This document shows positions 22,885-34,695 of a stretch of 64,000 bases of DNA, in pieces (the stretch's first letter is position 1; every line of letters starts with the position of its first letter). Origin of the DNA: Hydractinia symbiolongicarpus. Taxonomy: Eukaryota > Cnidaria > Hydrozoa > Anthoathecata > Hydractiniidae. The notes under the pieces are model-generated. The model made no database searches. It saw only the letters and a program-made list of their open reading frames with translations, and had not been told where the DNA came from. The stretch spans positions 7,812,001 to 7,876,000 of the forward strand of contig NC_079879.1 of assembly GCF_029227915.1 (NCBI RefSeq), written 5' to 3'. The position numbers were made by a program, and so were the translations under genes.

Positions 22885-25800
22885 GTGTCAGTCAAACCAA
22901 AAGCTAAATCAAGCATGTCCAATTCTTCTTCGTCGATCTCCTCCAGTCCCAGTTTATCGAAATCTTCTTGTTTAAATATACAATGACATGTTGAACACGC
23001 TAATGTTCCTCCACATGCACCTTGAACAAAACACGTCAAATAGTTGTCAAAATTTATAATAAATAAAACTCAGAGAAATAAAACATGTCACATGGTTTAT
23101 TTAACCTGTTTATTCAAATGACATAAAAGACCTTAAAGAAAAAAATCAGATTCGCAACCTTATAATTCTCACGCGAAAAAAACACTTCGAACCTTTTCTT
23201 CTTAATTATGGGTTTTCCTAAAAATTATTTTTTTGCGGAATTTTTTTGCGAATTGCGCTCAAAAGTGCAAACAGAAGAAATAAGTCCCTGAAAAATTTGT
23301 TCTCACAAAAGCTGCTCCTAATATTGAGGTTAGTCTCCCTAAATCACACCTCGTACTCCTTTGCAACGCCTAGAAACACCGTCACAAAACGATGTTTTTA
23401 AGCGAAGGTACAATCAGGTGAAATACCGTAAATGGTGCGCTTATCAGAAAATGAAAAGATATTTTCTACGAATTCGACAAGAACCTATTCATTTACGTTT
23501 TTAACGCTTTGCGGGTAATATCAGTGCTAAATTTCGCGCAATAACGAACTTGTCTGCGCTGAAGCGCGAAAACGAGTATGCGCGAAAATTAGTACGAATA
23601 GGTAGGACATTTCGCGAAAATAACTTCTAACCTTAAATACAAAGTGTAAGTTTTGCATTAACGTGCTAAAGAACATTGCACAGATTTAAAGAAAATTGTT
23701 TCCCGAAGCAAGTAAGTAAATTTTAATTTATAATGTTCAAACCTTCAACCCCATCAATATCATTATCTTTTGCAACGTCCAGCAGCGTGTCACCAATATC
23801 TGCCTCCACTTCGATTTTATTTCCATTACGATCAACAAAAGTAATGGACACGCTGAAAAAAAATTGTGATGAAAAATTAGAATTGACAGTAGAAAGTGTG
23901 ACCACGAAATTTATTTACCTAATCCTCCCCCATTTTGTCGAAGTTCATTACTTGGTTCATTATCTTTAATGTTACCTCCGTGAGAAATCAAGTTGATTTT
24001 ATATGATGGCTTGCAAAGTTGTCTAGGAACCTTATTATTTTAAAAATCTTGATTGGATTTTGAGATGTAGGCTAAAAGGTTTCGCTAATTACACAAAATG
24101 ATGACATCATTGAGTAGACCTAACACATAGTTTCTGTTATAAATAACATTAAAATTCATATAAAATATTCTAAAACGCCAAGCTAAATGGCTACATACAT
24201 AGGTTAGACATAGGTGGCAGATAGCTATAGTTAGCTTAACTTTCAATTCAAAAATATTAAGAACCGATCATCATTTTTCAAAAAGACACAAATTCATAGA
24301 TTATTTTTCAAGCTCTTTCTAATAAAATAAAACCGTTTTTTACAGCGGGTAAACTTTATAAGCTAATGTAATTCAAGTTGGTATTTAAGTTTTTCCTCTA
24401 TATCCTTTTCTTGAAAAAACACAGAATTCTGTCCTATACCTTTTTGTCAAAATCTTAGGATTTCTCATATCTCTCTTTGTGTGTAATATTTATCGCGCAT
24501 GCATTCTGATGCATTGCAATTATTACATGCAAAAGAAGTGTGCACAGAAATTAAAAAGGTACTAAAATCAAGTATTCAAAAAAGTATTTTAGAATATGCT
24601 AATTGTTTCAAGAAAAAAACCTAAATTAAAATAAAAAATTAAATGGTTTGGTATAAATATTAAAAATCGTAACTATTATTTCCTGTCTCAGGTATAACAG
24701 TAATAATTAAAGAACCACTATAATTTTTCTGAAAACCAAATGTTATTTTGTATTTACTCTCAATATTTAGAAAATAGCAAAATTAGAAAATGATCAGGCA
24801 AGTTTGATTTTAAATAGGAGAATTGATGTTAAATCTTAAAAATTGTGTTATCAGACATTCTTTAATTAGTTCTGAATTCTTTGTCAGAATTAATTATTTT
24901 TTGCATTACTGTCTTATGAAGATTTTTTAGATAAATACGCACTCGTTTTTGTTTATTGCCTAATTCTACAGAACATTCTTATAACCTGGATAATTAGTAA
25001 AAGCCTCACCAAGGTGCCTCATTAGTATTTTTTTAATACAAGGTGGGGTGTGGGGGTTATGCAGGTGTAAATTGAAATTGATAAAATTTTAGAAATTTAG
25101 GTATCTGTTTCCCGGCCTACAATAAGTGAATTTTTTACTCAGATATATTGTAAGTCGTTTTACTATTCACTTCTCCCACGAAAAAATGTTGCTCAGTTTT
25201 TGTTCTAAACACTGTATGCTGTTTTTATCTTCATTGCCAAAGTTCCAAAGTTTCATTATAGAAAAGAAAGACATTTAGAAATTTTGTTAGCATTAAAATA
25301 TCTGCATGCGAATATACATTAAGCAAAATTTTCTTTTTATTTTTACTTTCTATTCAAAGCAAATTTTTTAAAAAAAATTTGATAATTTTTTTTTTACTAT
25401 TTGATGATATATTTTTCAAAAAAATATTCCTGGATTACTCGATCGACTTTCAACATGAAACGATTAATAATACAATCTAAGAAAAATTAGAACAATTTTA
25501 ACAAATGATAAAGATATTCTTAATAGCACATTCCACTTAAGGCCTTCATTTTATAGAACTTGAAGGGAACCCGAGGTATAAAAAGGTGTTGGATTTATTA
25601 GCAAAAAAATAGGAGACCTGGGACGAGCAAGTGTCATTTTAGCAAAAAAGATTATCTTAATCAATTTACCTTGAAAATTTTTATGCATTGATAAGTTTGA
25701 ATGCACATCCCTTAACAGGCCTAAAATTACTGATGACAGAAAATGTCGAAATTTACTATTACTTAAATATGACATCATAATTTATGCAACGTAATTAAAT

Positions 25801-26217
25801 TTATAATTATAATATTATAATATAAGACTTGTTATCCAACATTTTTAGGACCTATAATTTAAGTCCCACATCCTTTCATACCTCAGGGTCCCTTTAAGAA
25901 GCTTAAGAAGTTGTAGTCACTCTGCTTTTTAACTTAAAAATAGAATAAATACAATTTAAAAACTTCAATTCATTAACATACCTATCTTTGGGGTGTTCAC
26001 AAGTATTACTAGTTTGAAACTGTCTTTTATTGTTAATTATTGACATACACTCTACTTTTCTGTATGATGCACTCCGCATAAAACTTTTTGAACGTAAGAA
26101 TCTTGAAGGTAGCTGCTTTTGTAATATTAACTCTTTCATTTGCATATAATTACTTGTCAAGCATTTATATAGTGTGCATCTGCAACTATTGTTATATATA
26201 TTTCTTATTACAGACAT
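22885..26217 (-). CDS. Mitochondrial [2Fe-2S] ferredoxin, adrenodoxin type (3' end not found)
   Basis: Three exons on the reverse strand join in phase: 26217-25982 (78 codons + 2 nt), 23852-23743 and 23020-22885. Exon 1 is a basic, serine-rich mitochondrial leader ([22 protein letters not shown]). Exons 2-3 give [23 protein letters not shown], then [16 protein letters not shown] and [15 protein letters not shown]. These are the adrenodoxin cluster loop with three of the four cysteine ligands and the acidic helix that docks redox partners. FDX1-type proteins pass electrons from ferredoxin reductase to mitochondrial P450s or to Fe-S and lipoate synthesis. The motif GLTDT and the acidic helix favour FDX1 over FDX2. 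The exon with the last cysteine and C-terminus, entered in phase 2 after the GTAAGT at 22884, was not located. Confidence 0.85.
25558..25900. mobile_element. About 343-bp MITE in the ferredoxin intron 1
   Basis: Ends are inverted copies of about 37 bp: TTGAAGGGAACCCGAGGTAT, then AAAAGG, at the left and the inverse of TTAAAGGGACCCTGAGGTAT, then GAAAGG, at the right. The interior is shared with 42951-43150 (GAATGCACATCCCTTAACAG and AAATTACTGATGACAGAAAA). There is no coding capacity. The target duplication is unclear. Confidence 0.7.
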
Positions 26218-26233
26218 CTGAAATTAGAAATCA
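26218..26233 (-). promoter_or_regulatory. Splice acceptor abutting the ferredoxin start codon
   Basis: On the coding strand TTTCTAATTTCAG runs straight into the ATG, a good 3' splice site with no untranslated bases after it. It is either the end of a 5'-UTR intron or a spliced-leader trans-splice site. Hydrozoans are known to use spliced leaders. The sequence alone cannot tell which. Confidence 0.5.
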
Positions 26234-27258
26234 AAATACATAGATTAATTAATATTTTTAGACTCAAATATTTGAAAAAAGTTTCAAATTTAAGTAACAA
26301 AATTTTTCGATAGTTTTATAATATATCAAGCCAGGTATTGGATAATAAAAAAACATAAGAAGTCACTAAATTCTCAAGCTTTTAAAGGGTTCTCCTATAA
26401 AAGAAATAATTCCCTAGAGGAAAGGTCTTGAAACAAAATGATTTCCTAATTTTTTCCCCTAAATTTTACGTTCTTCTGTTAAAGAAGGAGTTTTTTCTGT
26501 GCTGTTTCTGATTAATAAAAATGTAATGTTTTGTCTACTGGTTAAAAATCTACTACTGATTAAAAATCCAATATGATAATCTTATAAAAAGAATTTTCAC
26601 TTTAATTTCTAAATTTTTTAATATCCTTTAAAATATATTTTAAATAAAAAAATGCAAAAATAAATTAGAACTTGGTTTATGTTTTTTGCAATGTAATGTT
26701 TTGATCACATATTTGAATGCATTCTTCTGCATTATGTGATCACAAGTGTAATTTTGATTATAAGAGAGCTGTGGTCACCAAGTGATGCAGATTGTAATAG
26801 AAATGTAAATGCTTTACAATGCATTCGTTTCGGTAGAAAAGTGGGGCATGTTTGGAATTGTGAATGCCTAAACATATTAAAAAGAAAAAATATGGACGTT
26901 TTACACAGGTTTATATTGTCTAATGGATAAAATATAGAGGTCCTTGGTTGATTTGAAAGAAGTTATCTTCAGAGTACCAAATGACCATAAAACACAATGG
27001 AACAAATATGGTTGTGTAAGTCAGGTGGTCGTATAACAAGTTTGACTGTACAACACTGTAATAGAACCCACTACATATACATCTTACATTTTTTTTCATT
27101 GTGTAAGGGTATAAGCACCTATTTTACTGGTTTTTTACTTAAAATACTATTCTTTACATATATAATATTAATTAAAATATTTTTTTACCTAAACTTTGGT
27201 GTAGAATCTTTTATGTTTTGTTTGACTTGATTGTTTTTCTTATTTTTTCTAAAGTAAA
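26234..27258. other. Non-coding gap upstream of the ferredoxin gene
   Basis: AT-rich. It contains an imperfect hairpin at 26701-26743 (arms TGATCACATA..AATGCA and TGCATT.TGTGATCA). A 64-codon plus-strand ORF at 26736-26930 has no recognised motif. I see no supported gene. Confidence 0.4.
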
Positions 27259-27553
27259 TATCATCATCATCATCATTCTTGGCTTAACGTCTGTTTTCCA
27301 TGCTAGCATGGGTTGGATGGGGTATATTAATGACCCTCTTCCAATCTGATCTAGACTGTGATAGATCTAAACTCAACTTCCTCTGTATCAAGTCTGTCCT
27401 TATAACCTCCTGCCAAGTCTTTCTTGGTCTGCCTCTGGGCTTTGCCCCAGGAACTATCAAGTCTCTACACTTTCTTACCCAATTATCCTCCTCCCTTCTT
27501 TCCAAGTGCCCCAGCCAATTCAATCTTCTTATCTGGATAACATCAATGAAAAT
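27259..27553 (-). pseudogene. 3' end of a non-LTR retrotransposon
   Basis: The reverse strand encodes RRLNWLGHLERREEDNWVRK and GRPRKTWQEVIRTDL, the well-known C-terminal tail of endonuclease-type non-LTR reverse transcriptases. After the stop comes a TGA-repeat tail (27259-27276), as expected for the 3' terminus of such elements. The fragment is severely 5'-truncated and its upstream edge lies exactly in a Penelope terminal repeat, so it inserted there. Confidence 0.8.
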
Positions 27554-28176
27554 AAGTATGAGAAGTTTGATTGATAATGACATTATTTTGTTTTACCGGA
27601 TATTTCGTCTTATTACAAGACATTATCAAAGTATATTGTTAAAGTTGTCTAACAAGTGTTGTGTACAATTATACTTGTCTGGTGGAATCGTGCGATGCTA
27701 CATATACATTGGTGAAACAGCAAGGAGGCTAAATGAAAGAATGATAAATCACTAAAAGCGGGATAAGAACTCTCACATCCTAAGACATTCAGTCACTGAG
27801 AGCCACCCACTTGATGAACAAAAGAACTTTAGTATAGTAGTGTACGCTAAATGTACAGGAATTATCTGTTCCATTAAAATTGTTTTAAGATATTACTTAT
27901 AGTCAACAAGGGGAGGGGTGCGTGCTCTGCGCGGTGGACGTTACCCTTACCAACGGTATATAGTTTACATATCCTTGGGTTTGCCGTTATGTGTTATATG
28001 TTTTGTTAAGTATTGTTTTATACGTCTGCTGTGTATTGTGTAGTTGTTAAAAATTATATTTAAAAAACTTATGCGACAACTATAACAATTTATGTTGATA
28101 ATGTCTTGTAGTAATAAGACAAAATATCCGTTAAAATAAAATAATGTCATCATCAATCAAACTTCTCATACTTATT
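27551..28176 (+). mobile_element. Penelope-like element remnant with inverted terminal repeats
   Basis: An internal fragment (about 27640-27850) encodes CYIYIGETARRLNERMINH, a GIY-YIG endonuclease end, followed after a stop by SHILRHSVTESHPLDEQ, typical of Penelope-like proteins. It is flanked by about 78-bp repeats in opposite orientation, 27551-27629 and 28095-28176, 85-90% alike by eye. Each contains a GTCTT...AAGAC stem preceded by TTGATAAT. The reverse transcriptase part is gone. The left repeat is interrupted by a non-LTR fragment. Confidence 0.75.
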
Positions 28177-29914
28177 ATATATTTAAAAAAAAAACAATTA
28201 ATAATATCTCACACAACAAGATGCAAGAACAGTATTAAAAGATATACACTGAATTCTTGTGTTACTATTAAACGCTCAATAAAGAAAATATGTTTCCATA
28301 CATGGTCCTGGTCCATCTTAAACGCCACTTTTTTATTTAAAAGCTTGCATCAAACCAACCCTAAAAGATGTCCCATCATCACCACACAGGTATTGGTTGT
28401 TTTGTCACACAATCTGTCAACACTCTGGTATGATAGAGTGACCTGTTTACAAACGAGACAGCTTAAGTGTGTGTTGAATTTAATTTCTTCTAATTCATAA
28501 TCAATAATCATCAATTATATATCTATAAATGATCTACAAATCAGTACCATCATTTTCATATCTGACGTTAGTCAATCATAAACACTTGCTTCATTTGCAG
28601 GGTTTTATTTTTCTATGTTATCAACTACTTCAATGTTGACGTAAAAATCTCCAGCTGATAAATTATTTACATCATCATAAATTATCCCAGTGAAATTAAA
28701 CAGATATAAATCATCTATGAAGTTTTTAACATCATGCCAGAAGAATAAAAATTTTAAATAACATAAAAACTTTTATAGGGAAAAATTGCCAAAGAAAATA
28801 TTCTTGGATTCGGGTTAACATGCTTAGAATTTCTGATTACCTTTTTACAAAAATAACCATCATATTTGAATTCAGCATTAAAATTTATGGAAACATGCAA
28901 ATTTTAAGTTTATACACTATATACATGCTCTTAGCATGTAGTGTATAAAAGTGTATTTTCGTAAGGCATCGAACATTTGATGTTATATAAAAAAATGACC
29001 ACAAAAAAATATCTGCAGTGCAAATGTTTCACAGCAGTTAAATATTATGGTCAAAGTCTTCTAAAATATCTAAATTATAAGTCCTGTTCTACTAATCATA
29101 CAGTATTCAAAATTTCCTATCTTATATATTTTTGCTCACAAATCCAAATATGCCACAAATTTTCCTTTAAGTTTTTTATTTCCTCTTTTAAAATGTGATG
29201 ATGTTAACCCTGATCTGAGAATTTGTCAGCCAAAAAATTGTGTCAAAGAAATTTTTCTTCAGTTTACAAGGACAATAAATATCAGGAGACCATCAAATAG
29301 TAAAAAACTAATTCGATGTGATGGCCACCTATAAATATGAACGTTTTACAAATTATGCATACTTTACTATATTGAATTGAATTTTTATTTCAGTCATATA
29401 CATACAGATAATATATAGTTACAGTTTTTAAACATGAAGACCATCAAATTTTATATAACAAAAAAAGAAAAGTGACTAATCAGGACCATTCTTGTAGCTT
29501 TCTAGAAAGAAGAGTTTACAATTTAAATTTAACTTGACCAGAGCTTAAAGAGGCCAAGCCATGTCTAAAAAATGTTGCTGAAACCTATTCCAGGAGAGAA
29601 TACATGGATAGAGTATAGAGTTGATACCAAATCAGAAGTTCTCACCACAGATCTGTTAAGAAGTTTAACGGAGCAGTTTCTGGTTAGATATGTCAATTGA
29701 ATGATTTTTAAATTAAAAAGGTTACAAACGGCATTAGGGGTTAAAGAATTTAAGATATTAAAGACTAATAAAATGTTGGATAAAGTTATAAAATCAGAAA
29801 TGCAAAGGATTTTACATTGAGATAAAATGGGTACAGAAGATTGTCCTAAATGAGAAAAAGTAATAACACGGAAGGCAGCTTTTCATAGTTTGATAATACG
29901 CTGAGTGTTTGCTA
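28177..29914. other. Non-coding, AT-rich stretch
   Basis: No protein-coding signal. A strong imperfect hairpin lies at 28909-28949 (TTTATACACTA-CATGCT arm against AGCATGTAGTGTATAAA, with a 4-base bulge). The rest shows nothing I can name. Confidence 0.5.
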
Positions 29915-30259
29915 TTGATAGATGTGCATATTTTACATGGCTAGCCTCACAAATATCGAGGGATATACCCTGTCTATTATTTCCAGGAGGGGCCATGGCG
30001 TAGATGGAGAGTCCTAGAGTATTTAATGCTCATTTTGAGCTACGCAGACCCAATTAGAGCCCGCGCTCTACTAGACAACTCCCGGCAACATCCAACGACC
30101 CACACAGTGTGCCATCTTCCCAATTTCCCTCACATGGCTTGGGTTAACCCGGGGCTATGGTAACATTCACTCGCCCATGTTGAATCGGCGTCAAGAGGAA
30201 TCGAACCCCGGTCTCCCGCACAGAGTACGAGAGCTATAACCACTAATCTACGGCGCCAC
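29915..30259 (-). mobile_element. tRNA-derived SINE, full-length copy
   Basis: Read on the reverse strand it starts with a tRNA-like head (GGCGCCGTAGATTAGTGG as A-box region, GGTTCGATTCC as a perfect B box at 30197-30207). A body follows that is shared with 43570-43784 and 44575-44841 (GTTGGATGTTGC-GGGAGTTGT, TACTCTAGGACT, CATGGCCCCTCCTGGAAATAATA). It ends with TGAGGCTAGCCATGTAAAAT. A tRNA head plus unrelated body in several copies defines a SINE. The B box suggests RNA polymerase III transcription. It is not a functional tRNA gene. Confidence 0.8.
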
Positions 30260-30354
30260 AATTGACCCCAGATTTGACAAGAAAAAGCAGCATAAGACGC
30301 AAAAAGTGGAAAAAAAGTATAAAAAGAAGAGTTGAGATTCAAATAAATATTACG

Positions 30355-30381
30355 ATAAATAAATAAATAAATAAATAAATA
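30355..30381 (+). repeat. (AAAT)n microsatellite
   Basis: About six tandem TAAA units directly before the reverse transcriptase fragment. It may be the tail of an earlier retroelement. Confidence 0.8.
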
Positions 30382-30382
30382 C

Positions 30383-30848
30383 TACAAATACACCAGGCCC
30401 AGATGGCTTCCAAGCAATTTTTCTGAGGAAGTGTAAAACATCGCTATCTGTAGCACATCTTCTGTTATGGCAAAAATGTATGGACTGTGGTGAAATTCCC
30501 CATTTTTTAAAGCACTTACTAATCACCCCTTGTTTCAAAGGGGGAAAGAAATCTGATGCATCCAATTACCGCCCAGTAACCTTGACATCTCATATTATCA
30601 AAATTTTCGAAAAAGTTGTTCGGAATCATATTACCTGCTACCTTGAAGAAAACAAGCTACTAAACGAAAATCAACATGGTTTTCGTTCTGGTTGGTCATG
30701 CCTTAGCCAACTCCTAGACCAGGTTGATAATGTGATACACTATGTTGATGGAAAACTAAATTGTGACATTGTATACCTTGATTTTGCGAAAGCTTTTGAC
30801 AAAGTGGATTTTACCATTGTCTTAAGAAAACTTGAAAAAATTGGATAA
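30383..30848 (+). pseudogene. Non-LTR reverse transcriptase fragment
   Basis: Continuous frame with PGPDGFQAIF, ITPCFKGGKKSDASNYRPVTL, a NQHGFRSGWSCLSQLL block and IVYLDFAKAFDKVD. These are the RT fingers and the first catalytic aspartate of the palm in jockey/CR1-like elements. It stops abruptly after LRKLEKIG, where dispersed repeat family A begins. The YxDD motif, endonuclease and 3' end are absent. Confidence 0.85.
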
Positions 30849-31215
30849 CTAAGGACCACCTAGGACCAATTTGGGTAAGTTTCCCAAACCTGCTGGGTCC
30901 CCAAACCCGTTTCGGAGTGGACGGGTGTCATCAAAAAACCCTCAAACCCTATATCTCTGCAACCGTTTGTCAAAAGTACACGATCCTATACACTTCTTGA
31001 TCAGCGTTTCAAGATCTATACAATGAAGGCAGCAGGTATACAAATTTTTAAAAGGGGTTTGACTGGCCATTGCTGACGTCAGCAAAATTTTTAAACCCTT
31101 ATATCTCAACAATAACCACTCATCAAAACTACACGAACATATATATTTTCTTGATCAGCAATTTAACCTCTAAAAAACAGATCTATTATTTCTTCCCTAA
31201 ACCCTAAGTTGATAT
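30849..31215 (+). repeat. Dispersed repeat family A, copy 2
   Basis: Opens ACTAAGGACCACCTAGGACC and contains two internal copies of a TTCTTGATCAGC-TTT block about 130 bases apart, in the same order as the 2085-2530 copy. It interrupts the reverse transcriptase fragment and so inserted later than it. Confidence 0.55.
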
Positions 31216-31573
31216 CAGCTATTAGTTAGCTGCATCATTTGCTGCATTTATATTCTCTGATTGTACAGAATATGCATCACAGACTAAAGATTTGCTGCAG
31301 TAAACGCACCATGTTGTTTGTTTTGAAAGCAGCCTGTACATACGGGATGTGGGAACCAAGTGGCTTTAAGGTCATAGTAGACATAGCTACAGAGACATTC
31401 CTTTAAAAGTTTATTTACCTGGTGCTTAAAAATCTATGGGAGACACAAGAGATTACTGTGACTAGCTATATCAAATAACCTTAGCATTTTAAGACAAGTT
31501 ATGTCACTATGAAAAAGAATAACTCAGTCAAGATAGACATCTGTGTCATGGTGACGTAATTCATCCACACAAA

Positions 31574-31600
31574 TATAAAACACGAAAATTTTCGTCAGTG
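31574..31600 (+). promoter_or_regulatory. Candidate core promoter of the membrane-protein gene
   Basis: TATAAA at 31574-31579 is followed by TCAGT at 31595-31599, an initiator-like motif, about 47 bases before the ATG at 31646. The spacing from TATA to initiator (about 22 bases) is a little short, so this is a suggestion only. Confidence 0.4.
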
Positions 31601-31645
31601 CAGCAAAAGTTTTAGTTTGGGATTGTGTTACAAGAAACCTTAAAA

Positions 31646-33535
31646 ATGATAGTTAAAGTTTTTTTATTGACGATTGGCCTTTTACTGGTTAGCTGTGACG
31701 ATATAAAAGTAAGAGTGGAACAAGAAAAAAGTGCAAACGGAGAAAATGAATTAATTTCTGTGGATTTGAAGAAAAAGGATGGGACTGAAGACATCAAAAT
31801 CACGGTAGGCAAACAGCTGCTGACTGCGCAGTGCTGTGAATCCATGTCTGCACTAATTTTTTTAACCAGCTTCACCTTATATTTTTTAGGCATTACTGAA
31901 ATTTCATCTTATTGAGGGATTTGTTCATTTAAATGGTAACAAATTGATTCATGGTGTTGTCAACTTTGTCCATTTGAAAGTAACCATTGGTAAGTTTTGA
32001 AGGTGTAGGCTTTGTAGGCATTTATTAATGTGCAAAGTTTTTTTATTTGCTTGTTCACACTTAGGAAAGGTAAAAACATCTGTGAAGAATCATACTTTTT
32101 ATTATTCTTATTTAATTGCTAGCAAAGTAGAATAATCTAAAAATTTGTGTAATCTATTTATAAAATGCGATGGCATTTAAACATGGTTAATAAAGAAAAG
32201 TAATATCTAACAATTTTTTAGAACAATGTAGAAATGAAAATTTCAAATATTTGTATTTTAAAACGATCAAGCCTCAGCATTACTCTTTGAATACTTAAAA
32301 TTTCAGAAATAGAACCTTCATAAGTCTTTGGAAAAGAGTGTCTTTAACTTTAATTGCTCTTAATAAAAGCCTGATGGCCTCATATGTTGTTTTTTTGGAG
32401 GGACAGTCACAGAGTTCTTTTCACACAAGAAATTGAAAACAACAAAGAGCAATGATGATGACTATGTAAAACTGTTTTAAAAATTTATTTTCGTTTTGTA
32501 GGAAATGTTCTCTTAATTTTGTTTTATTATTTGATATACAGAAAAAAATCCAAGCGTTTTTTAATGTCATAAATCTTATATTATATAAGTTATTTAAATT
32601 ATATAATATATAAAGTTTGATGACCAAGCAAAATTATGTTATAACAATGTACCTGTTCACTCAGCTTATAAATAAATGGAAAATAATAAAATGAATATTG
32701 CTAATTCTTTTAAGCTCACATATAATTTTAGTTGAAATTGAAAAAGGTGTGAAAAAAGACCCAAGATTGGCTCCTGTTCAAATTCGTGTCTTAATTGCTG
32801 AAAAAACATTAAACAATGGAAATAAATTGTTGTTGGTTGAAGAAGAGTTTGTCAAAGTTGAAGATTTTGAAGTTATTCAAGTGGACGTAAAACAAATCAT
32901 ATGGGAAGGATCAGTACGCAGACCTATAACCAGCAAGCCACTGAAAAAATGTAAAGTGCACTCCATGCCACGTAATAATGACAAACACATGTTTACTGGT
33001 ATGTTTTTTTAATTGAAGATTGAGTAAAGTTCCAATGTGTTTTCAATTGTATTTATCTGGACTGTATTTAAATTTTGTACAGGTGAACCAAAGCACTCCG
33101 ATGAAGGATTTAATTTTGACAATCGCCATAAAAAATGTCACCACCACAAAGAGAAACACCATCATGGTAAAGTAAAATGCTGGTTCCATCACTTGAGCTG
33201 GAAATCAAAACTTGCGTTGTTTTTTGTGGGATTTCTGTCTGTGATTGCTATGGTACTGTGCTGTGCAATTTGTGCCAAAAAACGCAGGGGAAGAAGAGTA
33301 AGTGAAATCTTTTTTCATTTAATTTCAAGGTTGTCTATATTTAAATCTTATATAACCATTCTATTGCGACAAAAATTTTTAGAGTTTGGAAGTGGCTGCA
33401 CCTTTGGATGACTCTGTTGCTGTTGACATGGATGATGTTAAGAAGGTTGATGGCAAAGAAGAGAAAAAATACGAATTCCATTTTGAATTTGATAATTCAG
33501 TTGTTGTGGATGATAAGAAAGCATTGGTTGAGTAA
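31646..33535 (+). CDS. Unrecognised type I membrane protein, five exons
   Basis: Exons 31646-31804, 31890-31989, 32732-32998, 33083-33297 and 33383-33535 have GT-AG borders and compatible phases, giving 297 residues. A clear signal peptide (MIVKVFLLTIGLLLVSC) starts it. The lumenal part is about 190 residues of alternating charged and hydrophobic sequence with no motif I know. Just before the membrane lies a cysteine/histidine cluster (CHHHKEKHHHG, CWFHH). One transmembrane segment follows (LALFFVGFLSVIAMVLCCAIC) with the stop-transfer KKRRGRR. The short cytoplasmic tail is acidic. The histidine cluster might bind metal, which is inference. No family is assigned. Confidence 0.85.
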
Positions 33536-33805
33536 AAAAAACATGTGCGATCTTTTTAATGAGAAATTTTGCACATAAAAAATAAGCTTGTAGTATAGCG
33601 TAATCACGTTTTATTTATTGTGTTAAGTTTGCAAAAAGAAAATAATTTGCAAATAGCTTTGTGTGGGCACTGTGTTCTACATATAATAGACATGACTGCA
33701 AGTGAATGTCACCTTGAAGAAGCACATGCATAATTTTAACACGTGCATAATATTATTCCTTTTTATATATAAGTTGTAAATCTGTACTGTTTTTTTTTTT
33801 TTGGA

Positions 33806-33811
33806 AATAAA
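33806..33811 (+). terminator. Poly(A) signal of the membrane-protein gene
   Basis: AATAAA about 270 bases after the stop codon, followed by A-rich and then T-rich sequence. It is the first good match downstream of the gene. Confidence 0.6.
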
Positions 33812-34695
33812 CACGAAAAATAAAAAGTTTTATTTCTGACCCTTAATATTTTTGCTTTAACATAATTTATAGGAAATTATTCTTGTTATTAATAAAACAA
33901 GGTAGTTGAAAGCATTGCTGGCATTAAGTGATGTAACTTATTGTAAACATTATTGCTGACAAAACTTCCTACTTTTCTTTCTGAAACCGTTGTGGTGATA
34001 GTTAATTAGGATCAAACTAATTGATCTGGAATGAGTTTGTAAAGTCTAATTACTTTAAGAACGATTATTGAATGAAGAGCTATTACTCAGCTAAAATACT
34101 GTTGAATAGAGCTATTCAGATATGAATTTATGTTTTATTACTTTAATTTTTAAGGATATAAATGGTGATTATGCATCATTTATTAAAGAACAATTGTGTA
34201 TTGGTACAGCCAGTACAGGCTAGTTTCTATTTGCGGCGAATACGATCACGTGTATAACGTGTATTTGAACAACCTTAATCACAATTTTTTTTTCTTTTTC
34301 GATATCGTCTGTCGTTTTGGTCTTTAAGAGACGAAGTTCCCTTTTCAGGAGCTAAATTTGACTTCGTTTTTATTTTAAAAATTTTTATTTTTTTAAAAAT
34401 TTTTCTATCCTGCTACACGAGCCTCATATTTTTCCGAAAAATAAGAACTTTATGCCCAAATTATTGCTTTTAAAACTAAAGACAACCCGAGTTTGCAATA
34501 TGCTATAAAATAATAACAATTCAGGATGTAAGTTCTTTTCTTAACTGCAAAAGTTTCAATTATTAAACAAAAATACATATACGTCTTTTTTTAAAAGAAA
34601 CCACTTTGGAAGAGGTTTTAAGTGAGAAACTTTTTTGCACAGATCATTAAATCATTATAGTAACAATTACATAGTTGGTCAAACAGTTCAAACAA

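Noticed and set aside
30183-30258. tRNA gene on the reverse strand
   Set aside because: Only the B box is perfect; the anticodon arm and acceptor stem do not close, and the sequence continues into a repeated body, so it is the head of a SINE.
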